Shown here piece after piece: positions 18,493 through 30,297 of a stretch of 64,000 bases of DNA. The stretch covers positions 282,335 to 346,334 of the forward strand of contig NZ_WXZL01000001.1 in NCBI RefSeq assembly GCF_009982895.1, in the 5' to 3' direction. Numbering within the stretch: the stretch's first letter is position 1; each line of letters opens with the position of its first letter. Under the pieces are notes generated by a model that ran no database searches, was not told the DNA's origin, and worked only from the letters and a program-made list of their open reading frames with translations. Source of the stretch: Deinococcus alpinitundrae (GTDB lineage: Bacteria; Deinococcota; Deinococci; Deinococcales; Deinococcaceae). Made by a program: the position numbers and the translations under genes.

Positions 18493-19093
18493 CGGATTCT
18501 CCGTAGAACTCAGTCCGGGCAGGGCGGGGCCAGTGGAGCAGCATCATCCAGGGCGACGCCACGAAGTCGCTTTCTACTCTGGGCCGTAGTGTCGGCGCTG
18601 AGGTGTCACACGGCACTTACGGGAGGACCGCACCGTTCGCATGAGAATTTCCAGATGGGCACGGCCCCGGCCGCCTGATTGATGACCGCCGCCTATTCGA
18701 ACCTGCGCACCAACGCGGACACGCACACGACTATATGCATAAGCTCAGGCCAACTCTACGCTAGGAAGCGTCCAGTAGATCGTCTACGCAATCAACGGAG
18801 TCCCGGTTTCGAGGGACGCCGAATGAATCGTGGCGTTCTGGATAACGCCACGTTCAAGCCGCAAAACAGCGATCTTATCAATCAGCTAGTTTCTTTGATC
18901 GTTACCAAGACAGTCGCCACGCTGATGACCGAGGAATATTTGAAAGTCAGAGCTGCCCGCACCAGCCACGAAAAGTTTGACCATGCACTAGCCCTCGTAC
19001 TGAAGACCGCCTCTCGCCCCCACCCCCCACCCACCACCAAGCAAAAGCGGAGGCTAGGGCTAGGGAAAGTCCAAGTTGCTCCACTCTGTCAAA
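18493..19093. other. gene-poor stretch with a possible decayed small gene
   Basis: There are 601 bases between two minus-strand genes. In the plus frame at 18823-19030, the translation from MNRGVLDNATF to about KTASRPHPP reads like real, charged protein, including SLIVTKTVATLMTEEYLK. The frame then continues without a stop for 400 bases into the antisense of gcvP. That suggests a small gene that has lost its end. No known family is recognised. Confidence 0.35.
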
Positions 19094-21973
<2,880 letters not shown>

Positions 21974-21996
21974 GAAACTCCTTGTCAAAATGACTG

Positions 21997-22479
21997 TTAG
22001 GACTGACGTGTCAGAGCAATCAGCTTTTCGGTGATCTGTTCAGCAGAGAACTCGGCAGTATTGATTTCTAGATCTGCCCCACGCCGCAAAAGCGGCTCGA
22101 CGGTTTCCAGATAGCCCAGAATCTCCTCTCGCTCGGCGGGGACTTTTCCGTAGGCGTTGTTGGTGCGACTTTCCAGCCGCTTGAGAATGATCTCGGTGGG
22201 TGCGCTGAAGAGCACCACATGATCGAATTCCGGGTAAAACTTTCCCTGATTGGACACGCAGCCGCTCACGAACACGGACTGCGAGCGCGGAACAGCCAGA
22301 AATTTGCGCATCCTCTCTTCGCGCCAGACCCACCCCGGTTCGATGTCGCCGGGAGCAGCTGCGAATTCAGACCACTGGGCCTCATCGGTATCGACGGCCT
22401 CAAATCCGCGTGCCTGTAACCGACCGACAACAGTGGATTTACCCGTACCCGACATGCCCGTGATCAGGATGCGCTTCAC
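21997..22479 (-). CDS. P-loop kinase-like protein within the gcv operon
   Basis: This is a protein of about 160 residues with a Walker A motif GMSGTGKST at its very start ([18 protein letters not shown]), resembling shikimate/gluconate-type and AAA small kinases. [23 protein letters not shown] looks like a Walker B strand region, and [13 protein letters not shown] an arginine-rich lid. GTG 22479 gives the usual MKRILITG start; TTG 22485 is a close alternative. It sits between gcvH (21 bases upstream) and gcvP (23 bases downstream), so it is co-transcribed. The substrate is unknown. It is not a known component of glycine cleavage. Confidence 0.8.
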   Translation of the reverse strand: MKRILITGMSGTGKSTVVGRLQARGFEAVDTDEAQWSEFAAAPGDIEPGWVWREERMRKFLAVPRSQSVFVSGCVSNQGKFYPEFDHVVLFSAPTEIILKRLESRTNNAYGKVPAEREEILGYLETVEPLLRRGADLEINTAEFSAEQITEKLIALTRQS

Positions 22480-22500
22480 CTTCAACGCCGACTTCCCGCT

Positions 22501-22863
22501 TTAACCGTTGGCTGCCTCATACGCCGCCGCGTCCATCAGGTCGTCGCCTTCCTCACTCACGTCCAGCTTGAACAGCCAGCCGTCCTCATAGGGGCCGCTG
22601 TTGACCAGTTCGGGGGCGTTGCCCAGCGCGTCGTTGACGGCGGTGATGGTGCCGCTGGCGGGCGCGTAGATGTCGGACGCTGTCTTGACGCTCTCCACCA
22701 CCGCGATGGTCTCCCCGGCCTTGACCTCACGGCCCACTTCCGGCAATTCCACGTACACCACGTCGCCGAGCTGGTCCTGCGCGAAGTCGGAGATGCCCAC
22801 CGTGCCGTCGGGGGAAAGCCACTCGTGGCTGGCAGCGTATTTGAGGTCAGTTGGAGTGTTCAT
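22501..22863 (-). CDS. gcvH: glycine cleavage system H protein
   Basis: This 120-residue lipoyl carrier shuttles the aminomethyl group from P protein to T protein. [22 protein letters not shown] and [14 protein letters not shown] are family signatures; Lys60 is the lipoylation site. The acidic C-terminus is normal. ATG 22863 is chosen because the protein starts [15 protein letters not shown], as in other H proteins. The longer frame to 22953 runs to the end of gcvT and adds a Ser/Pro segment. The gene lies 86 bases after gcvT. Confidence 0.97.
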   Translation of the reverse strand: MNTPTDLKYAASHEWLSPDGTVGISDFAQDQLGDVVYVELPEVGREVKAGETIAVVESVKTASDIYAPASGTITAVNDALGNAPELVNSGPYEDGWLFKLDVSEEGDDLMDAAAYEAANG

Positions 22864-22949
22864 GGGCTTTATTCTCCCTGATTTGAGGCGAGGATGTGTA
22901 GGGAAAAGCGAGTTGTCCGCAGCTGACTGGTTCGGGCTGGCCCCTGCGC

Positions 22950-24023
22950 TCAACCCCGCTTGTAAAACGGCAGACCCATTCGCCGCGCCGGGTGACGCTT
23001 GCCGCGCACCTCCACCTCGAATTCGTCGGCGTCGGCGCTCCCGGCGTTCACCAACGCCATGGCGATCGGGTGGCCCAGGGTGGGGCTGCTGCTGCCGCTC
23101 GTCACCGTGCCGACCAGCTGGCCGCCCGCGAACACCGGATAGCCCTCGCGCACCGGCACCTTATCGAGCGCCAGCCCGATGAGCCTGACCTCAGGCGCGG
23201 CGCTGATGTGCGCCCGGCCCAGGTGGGTCTTCTCCTTGACGACCCAGGTATACGAGCTGCTCAGCGGGTGGATGCTGTCGGAAAACTCGTGCCCGTAGAG
23301 CGGAAAGCCCGCTTCCAGCCGCAGGGTGTCGCGTGCGCCCAGGCCCGCCGGGACCAGGCCGATGCCCAGGAGCTTGTCCCACATCCGCTCGGCCTCGCCC
23401 GCCGCCACGAATACCTCGAAGCCGTCCTCACCGGTGTAGCCGGTGCGGGCCAGCCACACGTCCATGCCGAACAGTCGGGCGGCAAAGTAACTGTTCTTCT
23501 TGGCGGCGCTCAAATCGGCAGCGGTGTGCGGCTGCAACTTCTCCTCACTCAGCGGCCCCTGCACGGCGATCAATCCCCACTGTTCGGATTCGTCGCTGAG
23601 CCGGGCATCGTGCTGGCCGAGTTGGGCTTGCAGGTGCGCCCAGTCCTTCTGGATGTTGGAGGCGTTGACAACCATCAAAAACTCCTCGGCGGCCACCCGG
23701 TAGATGTAGATGTCGTCGATCAAGCCACCCGACTCGCCTGGCAGCCAGTTGTACTGAGCGCGTCCGGGTTTGAGTTTGCTCACGTCGTTGGTTGTCACGA
23801 ACTGCAAGAACTTCTCGGCGTCCGGCCCCGTCACCCGGAATTCGCCCATGTGCGACACGTCGAACATGCCCGCACCACCTCGCACCGCCGTATGCTCAGC
23901 CCTCAGCCCGGCGTACTGCACCGGCATGTCCCAGCCGCCGAACGGCACCATTCTGGCCCCGGCCCTCAGGTGGGCGGCGTGCAGGGGCGTGCGCTTGAGG
24001 GGCGTCTGATCAGCATTGTCCAT
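22950..24023 (-). CDS. gcvT: aminomethyltransferase, glycine cleavage T protein
   Basis: This 357-residue tetrahydrofolate enzyme releases ammonia and makes methylene-THF from the H-protein intermediate. Signatures are [27 protein letters not shown] at the N-terminus, [20 protein letters not shown], and [13 protein letters not shown]. It is the first gene of the operon. TAGCAT lies 6 nt before ATG 24023, so the transcript appears leaderless. That leaves no room for a glycine riboswitch in front of the operon. Confidence 0.97.
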   Translation of the reverse strand: MDNADQTPLKRTPLHAAHLRAGARMVPFGGWDMPVQYAGLRAEHTAVRGGAGMFDVSHMGEFRVTGPDAEKFLQFVTTNDVSKLKPGRAQYNWLPGESGGLIDDIYIYRVAAEEFLMVVNASNIQKDWAHLQAQLGQHDARLSDESEQWGLIAVQGPLSEEKLQPHTAADLSAAKKNSYFAARLFGMDVWLARTGYTGEDGFEVFVAAGEAERMWDKLLGIGLVPAGLGARDTLRLEAGFPLYGHEFSDSIHPLSSSYTWVVKEKTHLGRAHISAAPEVRLIGLALDKVPVREGYPVFAGGQLVGTVTSGSSSPTLGHPIAMALVNAGSADADEFEVEVRGKRHPARRMGLPFYKRG

Positions 24024-24029
24024 GACGCT

Positions 24030-24035
24030 ATGCTA
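24030..24035 (-). promoter_or_regulatory. -10 TAGCAT for the gcv operon
   Basis: The hexamer is 6 nt from ATG 24023 and implies a leaderless gcvT message. A second -10-like hexamer, TATGCT (24095-24100, plus strand), serves the divergent PBP gene 9 nt further on. Confidence 0.6.
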
Positions 24036-24109
24036 GCGCCGCCCACCGCCTCCCCATCACCTCTGCGGCTTAGGCCACGTTCAGGGGCGGGCGCTATGCT
24101 CTTTTTCAT

Positions 24110-26467
24110 ATGCGCGTCTTTTTCAGAATCCTGCTGCTGCTGCTGGTGCTGACCGGGCTGGCGGCAGCCGGGATGTGGTACGCCTGGGGGCGCGACCTGC
24201 CCAGCGTGGACGACCTCGACGTGCTGGAATTCAGCGGCACCACCCGCGTCTATGACCGCCAGAACAAACTGGTCGCCACCCTGACCCCCACGCTCACCAG
24301 CGGCCAGAGCGTCAACCGCGACCTCCTGCCGCTCGCGCAGATCAGCTCGTGGGCACGCTGGGCTGTCGTGACCAGCGAGGACCGCCGCTTCTACGACCAC
24401 GGCGGCGTGGACCTCATCGGCATCGGGCGCGGGCTGCTCAAGGGCATCTTCCAGAACGATCTGGAAGGCGGCTCGAGCATCACCCAGCAGGTGGTCAAGA
24501 ATACCCTGCTGAGTAACCTCAAAAGTGCGCGCACCGCCGAGCGCAAGTTCAAGGAAGCCGTGCTGGCCTACCAGCTCGAAAACCAGTTCACAAAGGACCA
24601 GATTCTCAACGCCTACCTCAACGTCATCTACTGGGGCGACGGCGGCAAGAGCGACATCATCGGCATTTCGGCGGCGGCGCAGGCGTACTTTCGCAAGAGT
24701 GCTTCGCAGCTCAACCTGGCCGAGAGCGCTTACTTAGCGACCTTGATTCCCGCGCCCAACACCCGCTATAAAGATTTTCTGGGCTACCGCCCGCTGATGA
24801 AAGACCTGCTCGCGCGTATGGTGCAAGATGGCCGCGCCACCCAGGCCCAGGCCGACGCGGCGTGGCGGCAACCGATCTACCCTTCCGGCTGGCGCGTCGG
24901 TTGGGGCGCGAACGGCCAGGTGCTCTCGGCCAAGCTGGAGCGGCCCCAGAGCCTCTTCGACAACACTCCGGCGGCCCAGCAGCCCCGCGCCTTTCACTTC
25001 ATGCAGGCGCTCGAACAGTTTCTGGCCGGACAGATTGGCCGCAAGGCGCTCTACGGCGGCGGCAAGGTGTACGCCACCGTGGACCTCACCGACCAGCAGG
25101 CCGCCGAGCGCGCCAGCTTGAACGCCCAGCTGCCTGACGGCGCGACATTGGGCATTGCCCTCCTCGACCCGAGTAACGGCGAAGTACGGGCGCTGGTGGG
25201 CCAGAAGCTGACCGGCAGCCGCCCAACGGATTGGAACAACGCGGTGCAGGCGCGGCGGCAGGTGGGCAGCAGTATCAAACCGCTCCTGTACACGCTGGCG
25301 CTCTCGCAGGGCTGGAAGCAGTCCGACACAGTGCTCGACTCGCCGCTGACCGGCGAGTATCAGCCGCAGAACTACGACGGGCGCTGGACCGGGCGGCAAG
25401 TCACCCTGCGGTACGCCCTCGACCACTCGCTGAACCTGCCCACCGTGCGGCTGGGACAGGAAGTCGGCATGGACAAATTCGCCGACAAATTGCGTGAACT
25501 GGGCATGACACCGCCCGCCGATGCCGGACTCTCGCTGAGCATCGGCACGCTGGAGTCCAGCCCGCTGCAAATGGCCGCCGCCTACGCGCCCTTTGCCAAC
25601 GGCGGCAACTACTTCGCACCGAGCCTGGTACGCCGGGTGGAGGACGCGCGCGGCGCGGTGATCTATACCCGGCCCGCGCCCACACCCACGCGCGTGTGGG
25701 ACACCCAGACCGCCTGGCTGGGCCTCGACATGATCCGGGGCGTGGTCGACGACCTCGACCGCTTTCAGGGCGGTCTGGGCTACAACGCCCGCATCGAGGG
25801 CCGTCAGGTGGCGGGTAAGACCGGCACCACCAACGACATCAAGGATTTGTGGTTTGTTGGCACCACACCCACGCTGACCGGAGCCGTCTGGGTGGGCAAG
25901 CAGGCGAGCGGCTCGCTCCCGGCCTGGGCCTACAGCGGCACCATTCCCGCGCCGATCTGGCAGCAGGCCGTCGCCGGATCGCTGGAAGGCACCCCGGCGT
26001 CGGCATTCAAGGAGCCGCCGGGCATCGAGTACGCGGTGGTGCGGCGCGTCAACATGGCCTTCCGGATCCAACCGGTCACCAAGCAGGACGCCCAGCCGCA
26101 ACCTCCCTCGTCTGAACCCCAGCCTTCTGCGGATCAGGCGTCTACGAATCAGCCGCCCACAATCTCATCCCCCGTCACCCAGTCACCTGTCCCCGCCACT
26201 GCGGTCGACCCGGCCACCCAGCCAACCTACCCGCAGCCTGAAGACCTGGTACCCGCGACCCCGGACGGCGCGGCTGATCCCAGTGTGGATTTTCAGGGCA
26301 ATCAGGGCGAGGTGCAGATCGTGCCGCAGCCGGAACCCAGCTTTCCCGACACAGCGCCGACCCAGGACGATCAGAGCCAAGGTAACCCAGCCCAAAACGA
26401 TCCATCCCAGAACGGCCCGGCCAGCCAGGACCAGCCTGCCCCGCCAGAAGCGCCGCCCTTTAACTGA
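24110..26467 (+). CDS. class A penicillin-binding protein (PBP1A type)
   Basis: This 785-residue bifunctional peptidoglycan synthase has a membrane anchor at residues 5-24. The GT51 glycosyltransferase shows [16 protein letters not shown] (catalytic Glu90) and [12 protein letters not shown] (120-131). The transpeptidase has the serine motif SSIK (387-390), SLN (440-442) and KTGTT (570-574). The last 130 residues are a Pro/Gln/Ser-rich, probably disordered tail outside the cell. It polymerises and cross-links the wall. It is divergent from gcvT, with 86 bases between starts, and convergent with a beta-lactamase-like serine hydrolase. Confidence 0.96.
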   Translation: MRVFFRILLLLLVLTGLAAAGMWYAWGRDLPSVDDLDVLEFSGTTRVYDRQNKLVATLTPTLTSGQSVNRDLLPLAQISSWARWAVVTSEDRRFYDHGGVDLIGIGRGLLKGIFQNDLEGGSSITQQVVKNTLLSNLKSARTAERKFKEAVLAYQLENQFTKDQILNAYLNVIYWGDGGKSDIIGISAAAQAYFRKSASQLNLAESAYLATLIPAPNTRYKDFLGYRPLMKDLLARMVQDGRATQAQADAAWRQPIYPSGWRVGWGANGQVLSAKLERPQSLFDNTPAAQQPRAFHFMQALEQFLAGQIGRKALYGGGKVYATVDLTDQQAAERASLNAQLPDGATLGIALLDPSNGEVRALVGQKLTGSRPTDWNNAVQARRQVGSSIKPLLYTLALSQGWKQSDTVLDSPLTGEYQPQNYDGRWTGRQVTLRYALDHSLNLPTVRLGQEVGMDKFADKLRELGMTPPADAGLSLSIGTLESSPLQMAAAYAPFANGGNYFAPSLVRRVEDARGAVIYTRPAPTPTRVWDTQTAWLGLDMIRGVVDDLDRFQGGLGYNARIEGRQVAGKTGTTNDIKDLWFVGTTPTLTGAVWVGKQASGSLPAWAYSGTIPAPIWQQAVAGSLEGTPASAFKEPPGIEYAVVRRVNMAFRIQPVTKQDAQPQPPSSEPQPSADQASTNQPPTISSPVTQSPVPATAVDPATQPTYPQPEDLVPATPDGAADPSVDFQGNQGEVQIVPQPEPSFPDTAPTQDDQSQGNPAQNDPSQNGPASQDQPAPPEAPPFN

Positions 26468-26509
26468 AGTGCCGACTGACCCGCTCACTGAGCTGCCGAG
26501 CCGGGGAAA

Positions 26510-27511
26510 TCACAGCAGCACCTCCAGCAGCGCCGCCGGACCAGCCCGCCCGCCCAGCAGCGGCACCCCGCTGCCGACGAGCACCGCCGCCGCCCGGCCG
26601 CTGTCGGGCGAGAAGCCCAGCGCCGCCCGGGTGCCGCGTGCCACGCCGTCGTGCCACCACACCGCTTCCCGCTGCCAGCGGGCCACCAACCAGCCGCCCG
26701 CCACACCCACCAGATGGGGTGGCAGCCCCGGCGGACGGCTCAGGCTGGCCCAGCCGCTCAGCTGGTTGCTCAGGTGCGCTTCGGCAAAACCCAGCAGATC
26801 GTCGGCGGTGCTGTACAAGCCGCCCGCTCCGGTCAGGCCGCCAAACCCGCTGACCCGGCGACTGCCCAGCAGGCCGTGTGGCGCGGCCAGCGGCGTCAGC
26901 GGCGCGAAATCAGTGCGGTGCAGATGGAGCGGCTCAAGTACCCAGGTTCGCAGCGCCGCCGGATAGGTTAGCCCTGCTGCCTCGGCCAGCGCCAGGGCCA
27001 GCAGCCCGTAGCCGAAATTGGAGTAGGCCAGCCGCCCGGCCTGCTGACGGCCCAGCCAGCTCCAGCGGCGGCCCGAGGCCAGCACCGCCTCGGCGCTGAG
27101 GCGGCCATACGGATCGTGAAAGTCGCGCAGGGTGCCAAGTGAGCCGCGCAGCGGGTGCAGCGGCAGTCCCGCCGTATGTGTCAGCAGGGCGCGGGCCGTG
27201 ATGTGCGGTGGGTAACTCCGGAAGCGGCTGAGCTGTCGCGCCAGTGGAAGGTCCAGATCGAGGGGGCCCTGCCCGGCCAACTGGAAGGCCAGCGCCGCCG
27301 TGAACGGCTTGGTGACACTGGCAATCTCGAAGCTGCGCTGTGGCTGCTGATGCAGGCCCAGCACCACCCGCTCTGTGCCCTGCGAGACGGCCACCACCCC
27401 GCCAGGCCGCAGCAACCGGCGCAGCGCCGCCGCCAGACGGTGGACGTCCAGATCAGGGAACGTCTGGGTCAGTTGCCGGGCCGTCTGACTGGCCTCGTCC
27501 GGGCGAAACAC
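26510..27511 (-). CDS. class C beta-lactamase-like serine hydrolase
   Basis: This 333-residue protein has the two diagnostic motifs of the beta-lactamase class C/DD-peptidase superfamily: Ser65-Val-Thr-Lys68 in FEIASVTKPF and Tyr163-Ser-Asn165 in AYSNFGYG. A later WWHDGVARG is the HxG position. No signal peptide is seen, so a cytoplasmic esterase or peptidase is as likely as a wall enzyme. GTG 27511 lacks a ribosome site. A 16-codon leaderless ORF (27515-27565) ends 3 nt before it and may couple translation, or may be the true N-terminus in another frame. Confidence 0.85.
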   Translation of the reverse strand: MFRPDEASQTARQLTQTFPDLDVHRLAAALRRLLRPGGVVAVSQGTERVVLGLHQQPQRSFEIASVTKPFTAALAFQLAGQGPLDLDLPLARQLSRFRSYPPHITARALLTHTAGLPLHPLRGSLGTLRDFHDPYGRLSAEAVLASGRRWSWLGRQQAGRLAYSNFGYGLLALALAEAAGLTYPAALRTWVLEPLHLHRTDFAPLTPLAAPHGLLGSRRVSGFGGLTGAGGLYSTADDLLGFAEAHLSNQLSGWASLSRPPGLPPHLVGVAGGWLVARWQREAVWWHDGVARGTRAALGFSPDSGRAAAVLVGSGVPLLGGRAGPAALLEVLL

Positions 27512-27514
27512 CGC

Positions 27515-27565
27515 TCAGCCCCGGACGAGCAGATGCAAAAGGGCGTTCAAGGTTCGGTCGGCCAT
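27515..27565 (-). CDS. 16-residue leaderless upstream ORF
   Basis: It starts MADRTLNALLHLLVRG and stops at 27515-27517, 3 nt before the GTG of the serine hydrolase. TATGCT (27572-27577) lies 6 nt before its ATG, a textbook leaderless spacing for this window. It may be a short translated leader, or the original N-terminus separated by a frameshift. Confidence 0.45.
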   Translation of the reverse strand: MADRTLNALLHLLVRG

Positions 27566-27571
27566 GCCTCT

Positions 27572-27577
27572 AGCATA
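27572..27577 (-). promoter_or_regulatory. -10 TATGCT before the short leader ORF
   Basis: It is 6 nt upstream of ATG 27565 and is the only good -10 hexamer near the serine hydrolase start. Confidence 0.5.
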
Positions 27578-27617
27578 AACGGCGCTAAAGACCAGCGCCG
27601 ACTGGCAGACACAGATC

Positions 27618-27641
27618 AAAAAAATCCGCCCTTTTTGGCGG
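27618..27641 (-). terminator. rho-independent terminator, minus strand
   Basis: Read on the minus strand, CCGCC-AAAAAG-GGCGG is followed by ATTTTTTT. It would stop minus-strand transcription from the TM2 gene side and insulate the serine hydrolase promoter. Confidence 0.7.
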
Positions 27642-27762
27642 TGGTAAGAAAATAATAGCGCAGTATGAGGGCGAAGTCAAATTTATGCACTGCATGTTTC
27701 GGAAACGGTGCGGCCTGAGCGGTGTGAGACGCATGTCAGAGCCACTGTGGTCTGCTGGGACC

Positions 27763-28020
27763 ATGCAAGCCGACCCCAGACATCTGACCGTTCTCGCTGT
27801 CGGGCCAGTGTGCCGCGCCGCACAGGGCGAGTACCTCGAATGCGAGACCTCGCTGGGCCGGGTGGCCATCTGGGGATCGGAGCGCAGCCGCTGGAACATC
27901 GGCGTGGTGCAGTCCGAAGACCTGCCCTTCGAGGCCGTGATGTTCTGTGTGCCTGGCACCAACGAGACCCACGCCTACTGGGTGCCGGAAGACACCAAGC
28001 TGTTTTTTCCGGCGCTCTGA
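27763..28020 (+). CDS. small conserved-looking protein of unknown function
   Basis: An 85-residue soluble protein from ATG 27763 (MQADPRHLTVLAVGPVC). It looks beta-rich, with well-formed alternation (RAAQGEYLECETSLGRVAIW, then EAVMFCVPGTNETHAYWVPED). Its codon use fits the neighbouring genes. An in-frame ATG at 27733 would add ten residues; no ribosome site or -10 decides between them. It converges with the TM2 gene, 66 bases away. No family is recognised. Confidence 0.65.
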   Translation: MQADPRHLTVLAVGPVCRAAQGEYLECETSLGRVAIWGSERSRWNIGVVQSEDLPFEAVMFCVPGTNETHAYWVPEDTKLFFPAL

Positions 28021-28086
28021 GCAGCAAACACCGCGCCCACTTCAGCGGAAGCGCGGCGCGGCAACTGAGCAAAACGGCCAGCCGAT

Positions 28087-28653
28087 TCAGAACCAGTCTT
28101 TCTTGCCGATCAGGTAGATCTGGGCAAATTCCTCGTCGCTGCGGGTCAGGTACACGACGCCTTCGATCAGGCCGACGATGCACAGCGCTGAGGCCACCAG
28201 GCCCATCAGCGGCACCAGAATGATGGCGCCCAATCCCAGCGTGAGGATGCTCAGCACCAATGTCACGAACCAGCCGCCGATGTGGGCCAGCAAGACGATC
28301 AGGCCCGGCGTGGTGCGGCCCAGGTAGAACTTGTGCGCCCCGAACGCGCCCAGGAAAATCGCCAGCAACCCGGCCACCAGTTTGCGGGTACCGGTCTCGC
28401 TCTGCGGCACGATGTTCAGGGGCGCGGCGTCGCCAGTCAGGCGCTCGGCGGGCTGGCGGGCGTTGAAGTCAGGCTGCGGCTGGGGCACTTGCGGCGGCGT
28501 GTGGGTCTGCTGGGCCTGCTGGGTCGCCTCGTTGACCCAGCCCGGCACGTCGTGCGATGCGGGCTGGGTGTGGGGCGGATCAATCCGCAGTTCGTTGGCC
28601 GGGTCGGGCTTGTTGAGGTTGATACTGCTCCCTTCGGAATCGGGCTGGGTCAT
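28087..28653 (-). CDS. TM2-domain membrane protein
   Basis: This 188-residue protein has about 85 N-terminal residues rich in Pro, Gln and Asn, then a TM2 domain. The domain shows RKLVAGLLAIFLGAFGAHKFYLG and a second helix region ending GLIEGVVYLTRSDEEFA, the family signature. There are two to three membrane helices with the tail inside. AGGAGG lies 7 nt before ATG 28653. The function of TM2 proteins in bacteria is not settled. It stands 68 bases after nadR on the same strand and may share readthrough. Confidence 0.9.
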   Translation of the reverse strand: MTQPDSEGSSINLNKPDPANELRIDPPHTQPASHDVPGWVNEATQQAQQTHTPPQVPQPQPDFNARQPAERLTGDAAPLNIVPQSETGTRKLVAGLLAIFLGAFGAHKFYLGRTTPGLIVLLAHIGGWFVTLVLSILTLGLGAIILVPLMGLVASALCIVGLIEGVVYLTRSDEEFAQIYLIGKKDWF

Positions 28654-28721
28654 GGTGGAGCCTCCTGTGAAAAGAAGGTTAGTGGAAGCGTCTGCGCCCC
28701 GCGTCCATCCAAAGTTGCAGC

Positions 28722-29711
28722 TTAGAGAGTGGCGCGCACCTGCCCGATGCGGGCGGCCAACTCGCCCCCGACTTTGTGGAAGCGCACGCCCCGCGTTTCC
28801 AGGTCCTGCACGATGAAGGCCTGCTGCACGCTGCGAACCTCGGTATTACTGCGCCAGCCGTCTTGCTGGTGGCCGAAGTCGTCGGCGCACAGAAAAGTGT
28901 GGGCGTAACGGCCCTTGGCAGCGTCGGCCAGGGCGTGCAACTCGGGCAGGGCGGTGCGGCACACCAGGTACGACCACATCAGGGTGGTGGCGGCGGTGGT
29001 GTCCACGAACAGGTAACGGCCCTGGCCCGGCGTGCGGACGGCCTCATCTTCCAGGGCGCGGTGGCCCAGGGCGATTTCCAGGAAGTGTTCGGGGGTGAGG
29101 TGGCCGTCCTCGCGCTCGTAGATGTCGCGGCCATACTCGCGAACGAAGTGGCTGCCGAAGTCGCCTGCCAGCGCCGCCGCCAGGGTGCTTTTGCCCGTGC
29201 TCTCCGCGCCGACCAGGGCCACCCGCTCCACGAAATGCGCGTAGACCAGCGGGTTCAGGAAGTGCCGCGAGGCGTGAACGTCGGCGCGGATGGCCGTGCC
29301 GCTGGTCGGCGTCTGGCGGCGCTCTGGGTCGAAGGGCAGGTGAGCGATGTTCAGGCACTCGGCCAGCGGGGAGCCATAGGCTTCGCTGGTGACGACCACA
29401 TCCGGGCGCACGTTCCAGGTGTCCAGCACGACTTTGACATACTGCTGATGCTCGGCGTCGGGGGCGTCGTTGAGCGGCGGGTTGGGCGCGTCGGGGAGCA
29501 GAGTGAGTTGCGGAAACAGGTGGGCCGGGAAGACCTCGCGCAGCCAGCCCCGGCGCAGGGGCGAGGGCATACTCGGGAAGTCGGGGCGGCTGTAGACCCA
29601 CACACTGACCCGCTGGCACCGGGCAAGCGCAAAGCGGATCAGCGCCTCGTGTCCGGCGTGCAGGGGAGCGAACTTGCCGACGATCAGGCCGTGCTGGAAG
29701 TGCTCAGGCAA
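28722..29711 (-). CDS. nadR: NadR-type NMN adenylyltransferase / ribosylnicotinamide kinase
   Basis: This 329-residue enzyme has two domains. The N-terminal nucleotidyltransferase has GKFAPLHAGH (12-21) and ISGTAIR-like TPTSGTAIRAD (135-144). The kinase domain has the P-loop GAESTGKST (168-176) and the DTTAATTLMW region. It should phosphorylate nicotinamide riboside to NMN and adenylate NMN to NAD. The helix-turn-helix of the E. coli protein is absent, so it is not a repressor. The TTG start at 29711 overlaps pnuC by 8 bases, and later starts would cut into the first motif. It is the last gene of the NAD operon. Confidence 0.94.
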   Translation of the reverse strand: MPEHFQHGLIVGKFAPLHAGHEALIRFALARCQRVSVWVYSRPDFPSMPSPLRRGWLREVFPAHLFPQLTLLPDAPNPPLNDAPDAEHQQYVKVVLDTWNVRPDVVVTSEAYGSPLAECLNIAHLPFDPERRQTPTSGTAIRADVHASRHFLNPLVYAHFVERVALVGAESTGKSTLAAALAGDFGSHFVREYGRDIYEREDGHLTPEHFLEIALGHRALEDEAVRTPGQGRYLFVDTTAATTLMWSYLVCRTALPELHALADAAKGRYAHTFLCADDFGHQQDGWRSNTEVRSVQQAFIVQDLETRGVRFHKVGGELAARIGQVRATL

Positions 29712-30297
29712 ACTCGACCACGCGCCTCTCGTCCTTTCTCCAGGCGAAGTAGCCGTAGACGCTCATGGCCCCCAGAATAAATTGCAGGCCGAACAAGGCC
29801 CAGTACGCCGTGTGCCAGAAGTAGACCGCCTGCACCGCGTTGACCGTGACCCACACCGGCCAGCTCCAGGCCCATTTGCGGGTAGTAGCGAAGTTGGCGA
29901 CGAGGGCCAGCGTGACCGCCGCGAACTGCATCCAGTTCCAGGACTGCGAGAAGTCGGTGGCGACGGTGGTGTAGGTGAAGATAGCAAGGCTCGCCACCCA
30001 GGTCACGCCGTACCACAGCGGCTCGTTGAAGGTCAGCTCCCCCCTGTCGCGCCGCGCCTCCAGGTGCCAGAGGTAGAGGCCGTGAATGCCGAACAGCAGG
30101 TAGGTGACTTGCAAGCCCGCCAGCATCCATTGACCACCGCCGACAAACAGCAGGAAGTACGGCAGCAGCGAGGCATTCGACCAGTGCCAGTACGCCCGCG
30201 CCTTGGCGAACAGGTAGTAAAGGGAGACGAGAACGGCGAACGCGCCGGAGAGGTCGAGGAAGAGCGGCGGGAGACTGGTGAGCCAGTTGATATTCAT
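29704..30297 (-). CDS. pnuC: PnuC-type nicotinamide riboside transporter
   Basis: This 197-residue protein has about seven membrane helices. Its Trp-rich core, YVGWYGW-like in the family, appears here as LTFNEPLWYGVTWVASLAIF and NWMQFAAVTLALVANFATTRK, followed by WVTVNAVQAVYFW. It should let nicotinamide riboside cross the inner membrane, trapped afterwards by NadR kinase, whose gene overlaps by 8 bases. ATG 30297 overlaps the stop of the unknown gene as ATGA. Confidence 0.93.
   Translation of the reverse strand: MNINWLTSLPPLFLDLSGAFAVLVSLYYLFAKARAYWHWSNASLLPYFLLFVGGGQWMLAGLQVTYLLFGIHGLYLWHLEARRDRGELTFNEPLWYGVTWVASLAIFTYTTVATDFSQSWNWMQFAAVTLALVANFATTRKWAWSWPVWVTVNAVQAVYFWHTAYWALFGLQFILGAMSVYGYFAWRKDERRVVEFA

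Noticed and set aside
24024..24109. Glycine riboswitch before gcvT
   Set aside because: The -10 lies 6 nt from the start codon, and the 86-base gap is shared with a divergent gene, leaving no leader for a riboswitch.
22992..24152. 386-codon open frame antisense to gcvT
   Set aside because: Same cause; the translation has no recognisable fold and contradicts the T-protein motifs.
27618..27641. Terminator for plus-strand transcription
   Set aside because: On the plus strand the T-run is inside the loop; only the minus-strand reading gives stem then T-run.
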